8,624 bases of DNA from an uncultured Ruminococcus sp. (lineage in GTDB: Bacteria; Bacillota; Clostridia; Oscillospirales; Acutalibacteraceae). Made by a program: the position numbers and the translations under genes. The DNA is taken from assembly GCA_902803585.1 (NCBI GenBank), contig CADCQO010000050.1:1-8624 (forward strand), given 5' to 3'. Below are positions 7,431 through 8,624 of the stretch, one piece after another. A model generated the notes under the pieces. The model made no database searches. It saw only the letters and a list, made by a program, of their open reading frames with translations, and was not told the origin of the DNA. Each line of letters opens with the position of its first letter. Position 1 is the first letter of the stretch.

Positions 7431-7532
7431 TATTATCACTCCTTCGGGAATTGTCTATACCATGTAATAAGTTTTAATCTCCAATGAGATCGAAACGCAC
7501 ACAAGTGTTAACATTTTTCATGATTTTTGAGA
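7431..7532. other. Short intergenic stretch before the HlyD-like gene
   Basis: About 100 bases between the decayed ORF and the HlyD-like start. It holds the palindrome TGTTAACA near 7506-7513 and a poor promoter-like TATAGA. No convincing terminator or gene was seen, so read-through from the promoter at 7913-7941 is the simplest source of transcription. Confidence 0.4.
7439..7444 (-). promoter_or_regulatory. Ribosome-binding site that fixes the HlyD-like start
   Basis: AAGGAG on the minus strand, 8 bases before the ATG at 7430. It includes the G of the competing GTG at 7439, which therefore cannot be the start served by this site. Confidence 0.75.
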
Positions 7533-7877
7533 CTAAGCAGAAGAATCACTAAACTCCGTTTTGTCTGTTGTAAGTATGTCCTGAAACGCCTTTGGCCTCT
7601 GCTGATACAACCTAATCATTATACGGAAAGACTCGGAGTGTTCTTTTCACCGCTGTTACCGGCACTAAACAGATAACACAATTCCTCAAGCCGTAGACGA
7701 ATGCCGATTTTATTACGATAAGTATTATCTACAGCTGTTCCTTTGGAAATCCCATGATTTCGAAAATAGGGTGGAGATGTCAGAAACGGCGTTTTTTGTA
7801 ATGCAGCCGTTATCTATACGCTTATACGCGCTAACCAACAGTGCCACTTTGAATGGTGTCCAGATAGGTTGCCGCAT
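7533..7877 (-). pseudogene. Decayed small conserved-type ORF with two compensating frameshifts
   Basis: From ATG 7877 the frame reads MRQPIWTPFKVALLVSAYKR, continues to AVSDISTLF and is then disrupted. With one T fewer in the TTTT run near 7768 it reads on in the next frame through RNHGISKGTAVDNTYRNKIG to LCYLFSAGNSGEKNTPSLS. One base more near 7625 restores the first frame through IMIRLYQQRPKAFQDIL to a TAG at 7533-7535. Overall length is 345 bases, exactly in frame. The repaired product (about 114 residues) resembles a short helical domain that I remember from uncharacterised Firmicute proteins starting WTPxxxALLLxAY and ending with IDDTYRN-like and LYxxD-like blocks. I cannot name a function. 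A sequencing error at one site is possible, but two independent sites favour real decay. Confidence 0.55.
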
Positions 7878-7912
7878 ATTTGCTCTTTGCAAAAAATACA
7901 ATTCATTTGATT

Positions 7913-7941
7913 ATTATACCACATTTTTAAGGAAGAGTCAA
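7913..7941 (-). promoter_or_regulatory. Strong sigma-A-type promoter upstream of the decayed ORF and export operon
   Basis: Minus-strand TTGACT (7936-7941), a 17-base spacer and a perfect TATAAT (7913-7918) preceded by TGG give an almost ideal extended -10 promoter. The start would be near 7906. It would first transcribe the decayed small gene and could continue about 475 bases into the HlyD-like gene, since I see no terminator in between. The insertion sequence ends 19 bases upstream of the -35. Confidence 0.8.
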
Positions 7942-7960
7942 CGAAATAATGGAAAATACG

Positions 7961-8624
7961 CAGGGCAACCGCATGAAAGAATCAAGAAAATTTGTTAAAA
8001 ATAATGCTTGACAAAAATCCATCATCGAAAGAACATTTGAAACGTTTAGCTTTGAGACTTAACTTGACCGAAGTAAAAGATTTATAGAGGTTAGTTGCAA
8101 TATGCCTGAGAACAGCAAAATTCTCTCCACTGTTGTCCACTCTCATTCTGCAATGATCTTCATCAAAACACATATCAAGACACCAATGCAAACTATTTTC
8201 AATTCCCCAATGCTGTCGAACTGCTTTGGCAAACAGTTTGACATCTGTAACAGATGATATGAAAAATCTGATATCAACAGTTTCCACATCATTAATTATT
8301 CTGGTGCTGCGAACCATTCCAATTGCTTTCAGATTGCACCATTCTTCCTTTTGATCAATCCAATCAACATCCTCTGTTAAAAAATATTCCCTTTTTTCAA
8401 TCCTTCCGTGATCTTTTCCACTTGTTTTGGTCTTATCAAAAGAATATAGCTTAGGTTTATCAAGTGCTTCTTCAAAATATAGTTTAACATCTTCATGTAA
8501 TGACTCTTGATTACCCTTCAGACAAATCACATAGTCACATTCGCTGTCAGCTATCTTCTTCACAGTCTTTTTCTGACAACTCATTGCATCACTTGTGATA
8601 ATGCAGTTTTTGACATCTATGAAA
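7961..8624 (-). mobile_element. ISAs1-family insertion sequence, partial (one end visible)
   Basis: The element contains the transposase and ends 21 bases past its stop codon. The plus-strand edge beginning CAGGGCAACCGCATG at 7961 looks like an ISAs1-type terminal repeat, which typically begins CAGGG. The other end lies beyond the window, so neither the matching inverted repeat nor the target duplication could be confirmed. GGAAAATACG (7951-7960) is the candidate duplicated target. Confidence 0.65.
7982..8624 (-). CDS. ISAs1-family DDE transposase, C-terminal part (5' end beyond window)
   Basis: The frame is open to the right edge, giving 213 residues. That is roughly the C-terminal half or more of a family usually around 370 residues. 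It cuts and pastes the insertion sequence that carries it. Visible family marks are IITSDAMSCQKK (catalytic Asp at 8588-8590), YVICLKGNQ, HWGIENSLHW (catalytic Glu at 8198-8200) and the CFDEDHCRMR block followed by NFAVLRHIATNLYKS. The visible part has no frameshift, so the element may be active. The Met at 8584 is internal, since recognisable family sequence continues upstream of it. The gene is visibly AT-richer than the export genes. Confidence 0.93.
   Translation of the reverse strand, partial: FIDVKNCIITSDAMSCQKKTVKKIADSECDYVICLKGNQESLHEDVKLYFEEALDKPKLYSFDKTKTSGKDHGRIEKREYFLTEDVDWIDQKEEWCNLKAIGMVRSTRIINDVETVDIRFFISSVTDVKLFAKAVRQHWGIENSLHWCLDMCFDEDHCRMRVDNSGENFAVLRHIATNLYKSFTSVKLSLKAKRFKCSFDDGFLSSIIFNKFS

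Noticed and set aside
7450..7490. Second promoter close to the HlyD-like gene (TATAGA with TTGGAG)
   Set aside because: The spacer is about 19 bases and both boxes are poor, and the start would fall almost on the ribosome-binding site.
7814..7906. Minus-strand 30-residue Cys-rich ORF (MNCIFCKEQICG start)
   Set aside because: Its ATG coincides with the predicted transcription start and could be leaderless, but it overlaps the better supported decayed gene in another frame and has no ribosome-binding site.
7771..7998. Plus-strand 75-codon ORF
   Set aside because: It is antisense to the decayed gene and the promoter, crosses the IS end, and shows no domain or ribosome-binding site.

Overview
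The window reads as a host-associated Firmicute (rumen or gut Clostridia/Lachnospiraceae-like). The grounds are moderate GC, a consensus AGGAGG ribosome-binding site, sigma-A-type promoters, NHLM-family export genes and gut-Firmicute-style beta-helix repeats. This is an inference from style and content, not a species call. Every supported gene lies on the minus strand, so the biological order runs from the right edge to the left edge.

Right edge (8624 to 7961): the 3' part of an ISAs1-family insertion sequence. It carries the C-terminal part of the DDE transposase and an apparent terminal repeat starting at 7961. Just outside it (7913-7941) is a near-consensus promoter firing leftwards. That promoter first reads through a small decayed gene (7533-7877), which has two compensating frameshifts, and then plausibly into the export operon.

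Export operon (7430 to 2629): three tightly coupled genes. They are a very short HlyD-like NHLM secretion accessory protein (140 aa), an ABC transporter with a complete C39 double-glycine peptidase (725 aa), and a partner ABC transporter whose N-terminal domain lacks the peptidase catalytic residues (733 aa). This gene order matches the NHLM/NHLP bacteriocin-type export systems.

Cargo (2372 to the left edge): after a 256-bp gap with its own likely promoter lies a large minus-strand ORF that is open through the window edge (790 complete codons visible). It starts with a 52-residue Nif11-like leader ending in Ala-Gly-Gly. A hydrophobic signal-like stretch, a helix-rich region of several hundred residues and a right-handed beta-helix domain with GGAI/FxxN (Pmp-like) repeats follow. 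The natural reading is that the C39 transporter removes the leader and exports a giant surface or toxin-like protein through machinery normally associated with small peptide bacteriocins. No peptide-modifying enzyme is visible. This large-cargo double-glycine export system is the main point of interest.
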